Source: CAKZLS01 sp963771545
Lineage (GTDB): Bacteria; Pseudomonadota; Alphaproteobacteria; Rhodospirillales; Defluviicoccaceae
Direction: 5' to 3'
DNA length: 64,000 nucleotides
NCBI GenBank assembly: GCA_963771545.1
Contig: CAVYTX010000005.1
Coordinates: 124,001-188,000, forward strand
The notes under the pieces are model-generated. The model was not told the DNA's origin. It saw nothing but the letters and a program-made list of their open reading frames with translations, and did no database searches. Position numbers and translations under genes: made by a program. Positions 16,155 to 26,565 of the stretch are shown here, in pieces (position 1 is the first letter of the stretch; every line of letters starts with the position of its first letter).

Positions 16155-18992
16155 CCGTGGACTACAAATCGACCATCTTCCTCCCCCGCACGGGTTTCCC
16201 TATGAAGGCCGGTCTGCCGAAACGCGAGCCCGAGACCCTTGAGCGCTGGGAGACCATCGACCTGTATCGCCGCCATCGCGAGATCTCCCGCGGTCGAGAG
16301 AAGTTCGTTCTCCATGACGGCCCGCCCTATGCGAACGGACACCTGCATATCGGGCACGCGCTGAACAAGATCCTCAAGGATGTCATCAACCGCTCGCAAC
16401 AAATGCTCGGGAAAGACGCAAACTATGTTCCCGGCTGGGATTGTCACGGCCTCCCGATCGAGTGGAAAATCGAGGAGAGATATCGGAAGAAAAAAATCAA
16501 CAAGGACGACGTTTCCATATCGCGAATTCGCCGCGAGTGTCGAGAGTTCGCCGCGGAATGGATCGAAATCCAAAAGGCCGAATTTAAGCGCCTTGGTGTT
16601 ATCGGCGATTGGGGCAATCCTTACTCGACCATGAGTTACCCCGCCGAGGCGCAGATCGTCCGGGAGTTGGGAAAGTTCTTGATGAGCGGCGCTCTGTACA
16701 AAGGCGCAAAGCCGGTCATGTGGTCGGTGGTCGAAAAGACGGCCTTGGCCGAGGCGGAGGTCGAGTACCACGATCACAAGTCAACCACGATCTTCGTTCG
16801 CTTCCCCATCGAGCGATCTCCGAATGCTGATTTGGAGAGCGCCGGCGTGGTGATCTGGACAACCACGCCGTGGACGATCCCCGGCAACCGGGCGGTGGCC
16901 TTCGGCGAAAACATCGATTACACCGTCATTGAAATAACCCGGACATCGAGCGATAGCGCCGCCAGCACGGGTGAACATCTAATCGTTGCCGAGGCTTTGT
17001 TGTCTCGGTTCGCCGACGAGGCGGGCGTGGAAGAATTCGAAGTCGTTCGGCGTTTAAAAGGGCATGAACTGGTTGGGACGTCGTGCCGCCATCCGTTGAA
17101 TGGCAAGGGATATGATTTTCAAGTCCCGCTGCTGCCGGCTGATTTCGTCGAGGTTGTAACGGGAACCGGGTTTGTTCATGTCGCTCCGGGTCACGGCGCC
17201 GATGACTGGGAATTGGGGATGCGTCATGGCATCGAGGTTCCGGAAACCGTGGGGCCCGACGGCCGATTTTTCGAGCACATCCCGATTTTCGCGGGCCGGT
17301 GTGTGTATTACGAGGACGGCAAGACGGGAAACGCGAATTCGGCCGTCATCGAAGAACTAAAAAACACGGGCGCTCTTCTGGCGACTGGATCGCTGGTTCA
17401 CAGTTATCCCCATTCATGGCGCTCTAAGGCGCCGCTCATCTTCAGAAATACCCCCCAGTGGTTCATCAGCATGGAGGCCACGGGCCTGCGTGAAACCGCG
17501 CTCAGGGCCATCGACGAAACCCGATTTGTTCCGTCCTCGGGAAAAAATCGAATACGAGGGATGATCGAAACCCGCCCGGACTGGTGCGTTTCGCGCCAGC
17601 GCGCCTGGGGCGTACCGATAACCGTGTTCGTGGACAAGCGAACCGGCGCTCCATTGCGCGACCAGACGGTCATGGACCGCATCGCTGCGGCGGTCGAAAA
17701 AGAGGGTGCCGACTGTTGGTTCACCTCGGACCCCTCGAGGTTCCTGGCCCCTGACTTTGATCCCTCGGACTTCGAGCAGGTCACGGACATTCTGGACGTC
17801 TGGTTCGACTCGGGGTCAACGCACAGCTTCGTGTTGGAAACCCGGGAGGACCTAAAGTGGCCGGCGTCTCTCTACCTCGAGGGCAGTGACCAACATCGAG
17901 GATGGTTCCATTCCTCGCTGCTCGAGTTCTTGCGGCACCCGGGGGCGGGCGCCGTACGACGCGGTTCTCACCCATGGTTTCGTCATGGCCGAAGACGGTC
18001 AGAAGATGTCCAAGTCCTTGGGAAACGTCGTTTCGCCCAAGGATGTCGAGAACCAGCACGGGGCCGACGTCTTGCGTTTATGGGTTGTCGGATCGGATTA
18101 CTCGGAGGACCTCCGGATTGGTCCCGAAATCCTCAAGCAACATTCGGACATATACCGGCGGCTCCGCAACACGTTGAGGTTTCTTCTTGGAAACCTCAAT
18201 GAGTTCTCCGACATGGAGCGCGTCCCCTACGGCGACATGCCGGAACTGGAGCGTTGGGTTCTACATCGGTTGTGGGAGCTTGACGGGGCACTTCGAGGGG
18301 CGTGTAACGATTATCATTTTCATCCGTTTTTCGGGGAGTTGCATCATTTCTGCGCCGTGGAACTCTCCGCGTTTTATTTCGATGTCCGGAAAGACCGCCT
18401 CTACTGTGATCCGGCGACCTCTCTGGATCGCCGTGCCACCAGAACGGTTTTGGACACTCTTTTTGACTGCCTGACCGCGTGGCTGGCCCCGTTCATTTGC
18501 TTCACCGCCGAGGAAGCTTGGCTTACGCGCCATCCGGACGAAGCGGGAAGCGTGCATCTCCGCCAATTCCCAGAGATTTCCGAGGATTGGCGCGACAATA
18601 ATCTTGCCTCCAAGTGGGCGATCTTGCGCCGTCTGCGCCGGGTGGTAACGGGAGCGCTTGAGGTCGAGCGGGCGAACAAGCGGATTGGCTCCAGCCTGCA
18701 AGGTCATCCCTTCATCCACGCCGACCCGGAGTACAAGGCAGCGACGGAGGGAATGGATCTTGCCGAACTCTTTATCACCTCAGCCGCCGAATTTGTCGAT
18801 GGGCCGCTTTTACGCGCCGGATATCGCCTCGCGGACATTCCCGGTATTGAGGTGCAAGTGGAGATCGCGCAAGGCGAGAAGTGTGAAAGATGCTGGAAGG
18901 TCCTTGAGGAGGTGGGCGACAATCCCGCACATTCTACCGTCTGTAGGCGGTGCGCCGATGCGGCGGAGACGCAACTGAGAGCGGCCGAATGA
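16151..18992 (+). CDS. ileS: Isoleucyl-tRNA synthetase, interrupted by a one-base frameshift
   Basis: Class I synthetase charging tRNA-Ile. The first frame carries the HIGH motif (GHLHIGHALNK), the CP1 editing domain (TTTPWTIPGNRAV and the HVAPGHGADDW region) and SWRSKAPLIFRNTPQWF. At 17924-17931 the frame breaks: dropping one T of GAGTTCTTGC restores the conserved LLESCGTRGRAPYDAVL. The second frame then supplies KMSKS (DGQKMSKSLGN), the anticodon-binding helices and a C-terminal zinc knuckle (CERCWK and CRRCADA). Full restored length is about 947 residues, normal for the family. A real break would be lethal without another copy, so a consensus error is the leading explanation. Confidence 0.9.
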
Positions 18993-19011
18993 TCAGTGTG
19001 GTCGCGCCGTG

Positions 19012-19518
19012 ATGAGATTCTCCGCGCCATTGTCGACGGGAATTGGGATTGCGGTTGCCGTTGTTGGCTTGGATCAGCTGACGAAGTGGTGGATCGTGGA
19101 AACGGTCATGAAACCGCCTCGAGCGATTGAGATTACGTCGTTTTTCAACCTTGTGATGGGCTGGAACAGAGGAATCAGCTTCGGCTTTTTAAACAACGAT
19201 TCGCCCATGAACTCGTGGGTGCTTCCGCTTGTGACCGTTCTGATCGTTTGTTTTTTGGCGGTATGGCTTGTGCGCGCCGGCTATATCTTAGTCGCAACGG
19301 CGCTAGGGTTGATCATCGGCGGAGCGCTTGGAAATCTTATCGATAGAATACGTTATGGAGCCGTCGCGGATTTTTTGGACTTCCACGCGTTTGGATACCA
19401 TTGGCCAGCCTTCAACGTGGCAGATGCTGCAATAACGGCCGGGGCGGCCGTGCTTGTTTGGGACTCCTTGTTTACTGGCGAGGAACCATCTAAGAAAAGG
19501 GCGAAGGATCGGAGGTGA
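19012..19518 (+). CDS. lspA: Signal peptidase II (lipoprotein signal peptidase)
   Basis: Inner-membrane aspartyl protease that cleaves diacylated prolipoproteins. Four hydrophobic segments. Catalytic Asp regions are GGALGNLIDRIRYGAVADFLDF and WPAFNVADAAI. 168 residues. A GTG immediately precedes the ATG (19009) and either could start. Its position after ileS is conserved in many proteobacteria. It overlaps the next gene, a predicted lipoprotein and so a likely substrate, by 4 bases (GTGA). Confidence 0.93.
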   Translation: MRFSAPLSTGIGIAVAVVGLDQLTKWWIVETVMKPPRAIEITSFFNLVMGWNRGISFGFLNNDSPMNSWVLPLVTVLIVCFLAVWLVRAGYILVATALGLIIGGALGNLIDRIRYGAVADFLDFHAFGYHWPAFNVADAAITAGAAVLVWDSLFTGEEPSKKRAKDRR

Positions 19519-20120
19519 AAAGGTTGGCCAGACGCGCGAGTGGTATTGTGTCGACCATTGTGCTGGCGACGTTCGTCGTGGGAGGTTGTCAGGACGGCGG
19601 CATTTTTAGTGGTGGAAAGCGATCGCCCGACGAATTTGCGGTATATTCGAGAGCTCCTCTCAGCCTGCCTCCCGATTACGCGCTACGGCCGCCCGCTCCG
19701 GGGACAGCGCCATCCCAAAGCGTCATGCCGCGTGACGAAGCAAAAGGCGCCCTCATTGGGAGTGACCTCAATAGTCCGTCATCGCGCCAATCGTCGGGGG
19801 ATGTGAGTTCGTATTCTCCGGGCACACGCAATCTTCTGGAACAGACCGGCGCCTTAGAGGCAGACCCAGATATCCGCGATCTGGTTAATCGGGAAACCAC
19901 GATCCTGGCCGAAGAAGACCAAAGCTTTACGGAACGGCTCATGTTTTGGACGACTCCGGTCGAATACGGAACGGTGGTTGATTCGGTTGAGGAAGCAAAG
20001 CGTATCCACGAAACCCAAGCGTTGGGGCAACCCATTACCTCCGGCGAGACACCAACAATCGAGCGTAAGAAGCGGGCACCGCTAGAAGGGGTTTTGCAGG
20101 GGTTGAAGGGGATTTTTTGA
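19515..20120 (+). CDS. DUF3035-family outer-membrane lipoprotein
   Basis: 201 residues. An N-terminal signal ends in a lipobox-like VVGGC at about residues 21-25, so the mature protein would be lipidated. It is followed by a proline-rich stretch (LSLPPDYALRPPAPG) typical of DUF3035. The family is known from alphaproteobacteria next to lspA and M16 peptidase genes; a link to outer-membrane assembly (BamF-like) has been proposed for the family, but nothing here proves it. GTG start overlaps the lspA stop. Confidence 0.75.
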   Translation: MKRLARRASGIVSTIVLATFVVGGCQDGGIFSGGKRSPDEFAVYSRAPLSLPPDYALRPPAPGTAPSQSVMPRDEAKGALIGSDLNSPSSRQSSGDVSSYSPGTRNLLEQTGALEADPDIRDLVNRETTILAEEDQSFTERLMFWTTPVEYGTVVDSVEEAKRIHETQALGQPITSGETPTIERKKRAPLEGVLQGLKGIF

Positions 20121-20233
20121 TCGTCCTCCTCTCGGTCCCTTTTTTCTGTAGGCGCAGCGCTCCGCCTCCGGGACATCCCGGACGGAGCGGGCGTAACGTT
20201 CTCTCGAGCAAAACTACCGAGACCTCACACGCC

Positions 20234-21628
20234 ATGATCAAGGAACAGAAAAAGCCGAGGCGGGCAGGTCTTATTTTTTGCCGCTTCGTTGTGGCGCTGA
20301 CTGTGTCCTTGTTGGCAGTCCCGCCAACCTCTGCGCGTGATGGCGTATTCAATCCTGAAACGTTCATGTTGGATAACGGTATGCGGGTGGTGGTGGTTCC
20401 GAACCACCGGGTGCCGGTCGTCACCCATATGATTTGGTATAAGGTAGGCTCCGCGGACGAGCCGCCCGGTCACTCCGGTATCGCGCATCTGCTCGAACAC
20501 TTGATGTTCAAGGGAACGGTGAACCGCGGCCCAGGTGAGTTTTCCAGCACCCTCGCCCGGACCGGCGGGCAAGAAAACGCATTCACCTCCTATGATTACA
20601 CCGCCTACTATCAAAGCGTGGCCAAGGATCGGCTGGAACTGATGATGGAAATGGAGGCGGACCGGATGACAAATCTGGCGTTGACCGATGATCAGGTGAT
20701 ATCGGAACGCCAAGTGGTTCTCGAGGAGCGTCATCAGCGTATCGACAACGATCCAAGCGCCATTCTCGACGAGCGTGCCGGAGCCGTTCTTTTCCTCAAC
20801 CATCCATACCGCCGGCCTATCATCGGCTGGGAGCACGAACTCGCCTCACTCGAGCGAGCGGACGTTTTTGCATTCTACAAGCAATGGTATGCGCCCAATA
20901 ACGCTGTTCTGATCTTCGCGGGCGACGTCACCGCCGAAGACGTACGGCCCCTTGCGGAAAAGTATTATGGCGCGATCCCGCCGGCACCGGACGTGCCGCG
21001 CCTCGCGCTTCGCGATCCGCCCCAGAAAACCGAGCGCCGGGTAACGCTGCATGACGCGAGAGTTCGTCAGCCTGAATGGAGCCGCATTTACGTCGTGCCC
21101 AGCTACGGAACGGGGCCGGGTACCGATGTTTACGCCCTGGAGGTCCTCACTCAGATCCTCGGCGGCGGTTCCAGCAGTCGCCTCTATCGTAAAATGGTTG
21201 TGGATCGCGCGCTGGCAACGTCGGCTGGAGCTTGGTACGACCCATCCAGGCGGGGACCCGCGCGCCTGACCCTGTTCGCAACCCCTCGGCCCGATGTTGC
21301 GTTGGAGGAGATCGAAAAAGCCATGGAGGGGGTGCTTCGCGAACTCATCCGGGATGGCGTGACTCAAGAAGAAATGGAGCGGGCCAAACATCGGATGTTG
21401 GCCGACGTCGTTTATGCGCGTGACTCATTGTCCACCGGCGCCCGCGTTTTGGGTGAAGCGCTCGCCATCGGGCTTTCCACAGAGGATGTGGAAGAGTGGC
21501 CCGAGCGGATCCAGACCGTGATAAGAGCCCAAATCGACACCATCGCACAGGAGGTTCTCGATGGGGACCACTCGGTAACCGCCTTGCTTCGCTCCGATAA
21601 AACTCCGACGGCGGCGGCCAATCAATGA
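20234..21628 (+). CDS. M16 zinc peptidase, catalytic subunit
   Basis: Periplasmic pitrilysin-family protease. From the ATG at 20234 there is a signal peptide of about 35 residues (ending PPTSARDG). The inverted zinc motif HLLEH is at about residues 85-89, and the distal glutamate lies in QVISERQVVLEERHQR. A longer frame from 20117 lacks a sensible leader, so 20234 is preferred. The stop overlaps the next M16 gene (ATGA); the two should form a heterodimer like the mitochondrial processing peptidase subunits. Confidence 0.88.
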   Translation: MIKEQKKPRRAGLIFCRFVVALTVSLLAVPPTSARDGVFNPETFMLDNGMRVVVVPNHRVPVVTHMIWYKVGSADEPPGHSGIAHLLEHLMFKGTVNRGPGEFSSTLARTGGQENAFTSYDYTAYYQSVAKDRLELMMEMEADRMTNLALTDDQVISERQVVLEERHQRIDNDPSAILDERAGAVLFLNHPYRRPIIGWEHELASLERADVFAFYKQWYAPNNAVLIFAGDVTAEDVRPLAEKYYGAIPPAPDVPRLALRDPPQKTERRVTLHDARVRQPEWSRIYVVPSYGTGPGTDVYALEVLTQILGGGSSSRLYRKMVVDRALATSAGAWYDPSRRGPARLTLFATPRPDVALEEIEKAMEGVLRELIRDGVTQEEMERAKHRMLADVVYARDSLSTGARVLGEALAIGLSTEDVEEWPERIQTVIRAQIDTIAQEVLDGDHSVTALLRSDKTPTAAANQ

Positions 21629-22959
21629 AAGTCTTGTTTCGGCGGGCGGCGGCCCTGGCGCTTGGCATTTTTCTATCCCTTTGTTTATCGACTTCTGCTT
21701 TTGCCGTGGAGGTTCAGCGTGTTGTCGCAGGCGACCTCGAGGCTTGGCTGGTCGAAGATCACTCAAACCCGATGATCGCCGTCAACATCGCTTTCCGCGG
21801 AGGAGCGGCGCTGGATCCGCCGGGGAAAGAGGGATTGGCGAACATGACCGCGTCGCTTCTTGACGAAGGTGCGGGCGATCTGGACTCACAGGCCTTTCAG
21901 CGCAGGCTCGATGTACTGGCGGTCACTCTTCACTTCGATGCCGGGCTCGACATGTTTGGCGGCACCTTGCGGACACTGAGCGCCAATCGCGTGGAGGCCT
22001 TTGATTTGTTGAAACTGGCCCTGACGTCGCCTCGATTTGACCCCGAGCCTATCGCGCGCATCAGAAGCCAACTGCAAGCCATGCTCCGGCGCGCCGCGGA
22101 AGACCCCGATAGCGTCGCGAACTTGCGGTTTCTCGGCGCGACTTTCCCCGACCATCCGTATGGTCGGCCGGTTGAGGGCACGGAGCAGAGTATCGCGGAC
22201 ATTACCGAGTCCCATCTGCGCGATTTCACGGCGCGACGATTGGCCCGCGACAACCTTGTCATTGGCGTCGCCGGCGATATCACACCGCAAGAACTAGCGC
22301 GCCAGCTCACATCGACCTTTGCGGATCTGCCGGCCCAAGCGGCTCCCGATGATGTTCGAACCGTCGAGCCCGCGGTCGCGCCGGCGACCATCGTTGTCGA
22401 GAAATCCACGCGGCAAAGTTCCATTGTATTCGGTCAGCGTGGTTTGCAACGGGATGATCCCGATTTCTACGTCGCGACGGTGATGAACCAGATTTTGGGC
22501 GGCGGCAGCTTTACCTCGCGGCTCTATCAGGAGGTTCGAGAGAAGCGCGGTCTCGCATACTCCGTGCGAACGTCGCTTTCACCGCTCGCGCATGCCGCGC
22601 TTATTGTCGGATCCGCCGGAACCGCGAACGAGCGCGCCGGTGAAACCCTAGAGGTGGTTCGCGACCAATGGCGAGAAATGGCCGAGGATGGCGCCACACC
22701 CGAAGAACTCGCCGACACCAAGACCTACCTCACCGGTTCCTTCCCTTTGCGGTTTACGTCGAACTCTAGCATCGCCGCGATCCTCGTGGCCATGCGGATT
22801 TATGCTTTGGGCATTGACTATCTTGACCGGCGCAACGCGCTGATCGAGGCGGTCACCATGGACGACGTTAACCGTGTCGCCAAGACGTTGCTCAACCCGA
22901 CCACCCTGACCATGGTCGTTGTGGGCGAGCCGAAGGGGGTATCGGAGCCGCAACAGTAG
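21625..22959 (+). CDS. M16-family peptidase, non-catalytic partner
   Basis: 444 residues, two tandem M16 domains, with a signal peptide of about 26 residues (LSTSAFAVE). The place of HxxEH reads GLANMTASLLDEG, so no zinc site is present and it is expected to help bind substrate. A glycine-rich loop (QILGGGSFTSRLYQEVREKRGLAYSV) is typical of the second domain. Translationally coupled to the catalytic subunit by a 4-base overlap. Confidence 0.87.
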   Translation: MKVLFRRAAALALGIFLSLCLSTSAFAVEVQRVVAGDLEAWLVEDHSNPMIAVNIAFRGGAALDPPGKEGLANMTASLLDEGAGDLDSQAFQRRLDVLAVTLHFDAGLDMFGGTLRTLSANRVEAFDLLKLALTSPRFDPEPIARIRSQLQAMLRRAAEDPDSVANLRFLGATFPDHPYGRPVEGTEQSIADITESHLRDFTARRLARDNLVIGVAGDITPQELARQLTSTFADLPAQAAPDDVRTVEPAVAPATIVVEKSTRQSSIVFGQRGLQRDDPDFYVATVMNQILGGGSFTSRLYQEVREKRGLAYSVRTSLSPLAHAALIVGSAGTANERAGETLEVVRDQWREMAEDGATPEELADTKTYLTGSFPLRFTSNSSIAAILVAMRIYALGIDYLDRRNALIEAVTMDDVNRVAKTLLNPTTLTMVVVGEPKGVSEPQQ

Positions 22960-22963
22960 GTCC

Positions 22964-22992
22964 GCCCGATTGCGACGGAGTGGGCTTTTTTT
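22964..22992 (+). terminator. Weak candidate rho-independent terminator after the M16 pair
   Basis: GCCC (22964-22967) can pair with GGGC (22982-22985), directly followed by seven T residues (22986-22992). The stem is only 4-5 bp, so this is a suggestion; its position right after the stop and the T run are in favour. Confidence 0.4.
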
Positions 22993-23095
22993 CTCGCGCA
23001 AGCATGTCCGTGGTGTGGCCGCTCCGCGCGGCGTTTGATAGTGTCGGATAACCAGGCTGCAAAAGCCAATCATTGGGGAACCAAGGGACCTAGCA

Positions 23096-24742
23096 ATGGC
23101 ATCGATCACAAGCACTCCCGCATGGAAAGCACTCGAACACCACCAAACGACCACACGAAACCTGCATATGCGCGACCTGTTCGCGGGAGATCCCGAGCGC
23201 TTTCAACGGTTCTCCATTCGCTTGGACGATATGCTCCTGGACTACTCCAAGAACCGGGTGACAACCGAGACGATGAGCCTGCTGGTCGATCTCGCCCGGG
23301 AGGCGGGTGTCCCGGAATGGCGCGACAGTATGTTCTCGGGCGACCAGATCAACAACACCGAGGGCCGGGCGGTACTCCACGTGGCTTTGCGCAATGTCCT
23401 AGACAGGCCCATCGACGTCGACGGCAAGAACGTGATGCTGGACGTGGCGCGGGTGCTGGATCAGATGCACGAGTTCTCAGACGCGATTCGGAGCGGGTCC
23501 TGGGCGGGTTATACGGGAAAACAAATCACCGACGTGGTCAACATCGGAATCGGGGGATCCGACCTCGGGCCGGTGATGGTATCCGAGGCCCTTAAACCCT
23601 ATCACCAGCCCGGTCTCAATGTTCATTTCGTATCGAATGTCGACGGCACGCACATCGCCGAGACACTCAAGCCGCTCGATCCGGAAACCTCGCTGTTCAT
23701 CGTCGCGTCGAAGACGTTCACCACCCAGGAGACACTGACCAACGCCACCAGTGCCCGGTCGTGGCTCATCGACGCACTGGGCAAGGAGGCCGTGGCCAAG
23801 CATTTCGTCGCGCTTTCCACCAATACCGAGGCGGTGATCGGATTCGGCATTGATTCCGCCAACATGTTTGAGTTCTGGGACTGGGTGGGCGGCCGGTATT
23901 CGCTGTGGTCGGCCATTGGGCTTCCCATCGCCGTGGCCATTGGCATGGACCGGTTCGAGGAGCTTCTCGCCGGCGGCCGCGCCATGGACAAACACTTCCG
24001 CACGGCGCCACTGGAGGCCAATCTGCCGGCCATCCTGGCGCTGATCGGCATTTGGAACACCGATTTCCTCGGGGCCGACACCTATGCGGTCCTTCCATAC
24101 GACCAATACCTCCATCGACTTCCCGCTTACCTGCAGCAGGCGGATATGGAGAGCAACGGCAAATACGTCACCCGCGACGGCAACCGCGTGGACTATGCCA
24201 CCGGCCCTATTCTGTTCGGCGAGCCGGGCACCAACGGGCAGCATTCCTTCTATCAGCTCATCCATCAAAGCACGCGTCTGGTACCATGCGACTTCATCGC
24301 GCCGGCCCGCAGCCACAACAACATCGGGAGCCACCACTCAATTCTACTTTCGAACTTCTTTGCTCAGACGGAAGCCTTGATGAGGGGAAAATCGGAGGCG
24401 GAAGCCCGCAAGGAACTGGAAGCGCAGGGCCTTTCCGGCGCCGAACTTGAGGCCCTCGTCCCGCACAAGGTTTTCGACGGCAACCGGCCAACCAACTCCA
24501 TTCTTGTCCGCCGGTTCGATCCCCATACCTTGGGGATGCTGATCGCGCTCTACGAACACAAGATTTTTGTCCAGGGCGTGATCTGGCAAGTCAACTCGTT
24601 CGATCAGTGGGGCGTCGAACTGGGTAAACAGTTGGCCAAGGCGATCCTTGCCGAACTCGAGGACGGCGGCAAGGTAACTAGCCATGACGCGTCCACCAAC
24701 GGCTTGATCAACGCCTACAAGGAACTGAAAACGGAAAACTGA
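23096..24742 (+). CDS. pgi: Glucose-6-phosphate isomerase
   Basis: 548 residues, the large proteobacterial form, interconverting glucose-6-phosphate and fructose-6-phosphate. Signatures are NIGIGGSDLGPVM, SKTFTTQETLTNA (phosphate-binding), GGRYSLWSAIGLPIA, and the C-terminal GVIWQVNSFDQWGVELGK with the conserved lysine. The ATG follows GGAACCAAGGGACC, which offers a weak ribosome site. mutL follows after 11 bases. Confidence 0.96.
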   Translation: MASITSTPAWKALEHHQTTTRNLHMRDLFAGDPERFQRFSIRLDDMLLDYSKNRVTTETMSLLVDLAREAGVPEWRDSMFSGDQINNTEGRAVLHVALRNVLDRPIDVDGKNVMLDVARVLDQMHEFSDAIRSGSWAGYTGKQITDVVNIGIGGSDLGPVMVSEALKPYHQPGLNVHFVSNVDGTHIAETLKPLDPETSLFIVASKTFTTQETLTNATSARSWLIDALGKEAVAKHFVALSTNTEAVIGFGIDSANMFEFWDWVGGRYSLWSAIGLPIAVAIGMDRFEELLAGGRAMDKHFRTAPLEANLPAILALIGIWNTDFLGADTYAVLPYDQYLHRLPAYLQQADMESNGKYVTRDGNRVDYATGPILFGEPGTNGQHSFYQLIHQSTRLVPCDFIAPARSHNNIGSHHSILLSNFFAQTEALMRGKSEAEARKELEAQGLSGAELEALVPHKVFDGNRPTNSILVRRFDPHTLGMLIALYEHKIFVQGVIWQVNSFDQWGVELGKQLAKAILAELEDGGKVTSHDASTNGLINAYKELKTEN

Positions 24743-24753
24743 GCGGCAAACCC

Positions 24754-26565
24754 ATGAGCATCCGCCGACTCACCAGCACCGTCGTCAATCGCATCGCCGC
24801 CGGCGAAGTGATCGAGCGCCCGGCATCCGCGGTCAAGGAGCTTGTGGAAAACAGCCTCGACGCGGGAGCGGCCCGCGTCGACATCATTATTCGCGATGGC
24901 GGCCGAAGCCTGATTTCGGTCACCGATGACGGTTCGGGCATGGGGGCCGAGGATCTGGAATTGGCCGTGGAGCGGCATGCCACGTCCAAACTGCCCGATG
25001 ACGACCTGACCCGGATCACGACACTCGGCTTTCGCGGTGAAGCGCTGCCGTCCATCGCCGCCGTATCGCGGCTGACCATAACCAGCCGCCCGCCGAACGC
25101 CGATAGTGCCTGGAGCATTGCTATCGAAGGCGGCCGGGGAACCAGGCTCCGGCCCGCCGCCCATCCCCCCGGGACCTGTGTCGAGGTGCGCGACCTGTTC
25201 TTCGCCACGCCGGCGCGGCTCAAGTTCCTCAAAGCCGTTTCCACGGAAACCACCCACGCCACGGAAGCGATCACCCGTCTGGCGATGGCCCATCCGCACG
25301 TTGCCTTTACCCTCGGGGACGGCGTCAAGACTTCGCTGAAATTGCCGGCGGTCACAGACGAACCGCGGGATGTGCGTCTCTTCCGGCTTGGAGCGATTCT
25401 GGGCAGGGACTTCCAGGAAAGCGCCGTTGCCATTCACGCGGAGAGACAGGGCGTGCGTCTCACGGGACACATCGGTCTTCCGACGCTCAATCGCCGCAAC
25501 TCCTCCATGCAATTCTTGTTCGTCAACGGCCGCCCGGTGCGGGACCGGCTGCTGTACGGGACAGTCCGGGCCGCGTATCAGGGCCTGATATCGTCCGACC
25601 GGCATGCCATGGTCGCCGTGTTCCTCGACGTGCCCACCGACGCCCTTGACGTCAACGTGCATCCCATGAAGACCGAGGTCCGGTTCCGTGAGCCGGCGTT
25701 GGTGCGCGGGCTCGTTATCGGCGCCCTCAGGCACGCCCTTGCCGATGCTGGCTACCGGACCGCCACGACCACTTCCCATGCCGCAATGAACTCCATGCGT
25801 CCGGGTAACTCCGCGTCCATTTCCCACGCCGGTGGAAGTTTTCAGGCGTTCAATGACCCTCGGGGACGCGTGGGAATGGCGGAAGCGCCACGGCGGTTCG
25901 ATTTCTCCGCTTCCATGGTAACTCCATCGTCGAACTGGATCCCGCCGCACGGACAACCCGAGGAGGACCGAGAGCCGAATATCGATCTGCCCCTAGGGGC
26001 GGCACGGGCACAGGTTCATCGCACCTATATCGTCGCGCAATCGGCCGACGGCGTTGTCATTGTCGACCAGCACGCGGCCCATGAGCGATTGGTCTACGAA
26101 CGCATCAAGCAAGCGCTTGCGCAAGGCGGCGTGTCCCGGCAGGGGCTGCTGATCCCGGAAGTGGTCGAGCTCGAGTCCCCGGCCGTCCATCGACTTGCCC
26201 GGCGCGCGGACGAGCTGGCCGCACTGGGTCTTCTCATTGAACCGTTCGGCGAAGGAGCCGTCGTGGTCCGGGAGGTTCCCGCTCTCCTGGGGACGGTCGA
26301 TGCCCAGGGTCTGGTGCGGGACCTCGCCGACGATTTGGCCGAGATGGAAGAAGCCCTCGCGCTGAAGGACCGGCTGAACCATGTGTGTGCAACAATGGCC
26401 TGCCACGGCAGCGTACGCGCCGGCCGGCCGCTGAATGTTGCGGAAATGGACGCGCTTCTGCGGGAAATGGAGCGGACGCCGCATTCCGGTCAGTGTGGTC
26501 ATGGCCGGCCGACCTATGTGGAGCTGAAGCTGGCCGATATTGAAAGGCTGTTTGGCCGGCGTTAA
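24754..26565 (+). CDS. mutL: DNA mismatch repair protein MutL, endonuclease type
   Basis: 603 residues. N-terminal GHKL ATPase: ELVENSLDAGA, DDGSGM, and TLGFRGEALPSIAAVS. The C-terminal half carries DQHAAHERLVYE, matching the DQHA(x)2E(x)4E metal motif of nicking MutL proteins, plus CATMACHGS and GQCGHGRPT. This fits a MutH-independent system in which MutL itself nicks the strand. Convergent with xseA, the two ends overlapping by 4 bases. Confidence 0.95.
   Translation: MSIRRLTSTVVNRIAAGEVIERPASAVKELVENSLDAGAARVDIIIRDGGRSLISVTDDGSGMGAEDLELAVERHATSKLPDDDLTRITTLGFRGEALPSIAAVSRLTITSRPPNADSAWSIAIEGGRGTRLRPAAHPPGTCVEVRDLFFATPARLKFLKAVSTETTHATEAITRLAMAHPHVAFTLGDGVKTSLKLPAVTDEPRDVRLFRLGAILGRDFQESAVAIHAERQGVRLTGHIGLPTLNRRNSSMQFLFVNGRPVRDRLLYGTVRAAYQGLISSDRHAMVAVFLDVPTDALDVNVHPMKTEVRFREPALVRGLVIGALRHALADAGYRTATTTSHAAMNSMRPGNSASISHAGGSFQAFNDPRGRVGMAEAPRRFDFSASMVTPSSNWIPPHGQPEEDREPNIDLPLGAARAQVHRTYIVAQSADGVVIVDQHAAHERLVYERIKQALAQGGVSRQGLLIPEVVELESPAVHRLARRADELAALGLLIEPFGEGAVVVREVPALLGTVDAQGLVRDLADDLAEMEEALALKDRLNHVCATMACHGSVRAGRPLNVAEMDALLREMERTPHSGQCGHGRPTYVELKLADIERLFGRR

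Noticed and set aside
17920..17935. Programmed +1 frameshift in ileS
   Set aside because: There is no stop codon at the slip site and no SD-like stimulator, and the same GAG TTC hexamer is read normally elsewhere; kept only as a remote alternative.
17886..18992. A separate gene starting at a GTG within ileS
   Set aside because: Its first residues are not conserved and only its continuation from CGTRGRAPYD matches IleRS, so it is the frameshifted 3' half of ileS.
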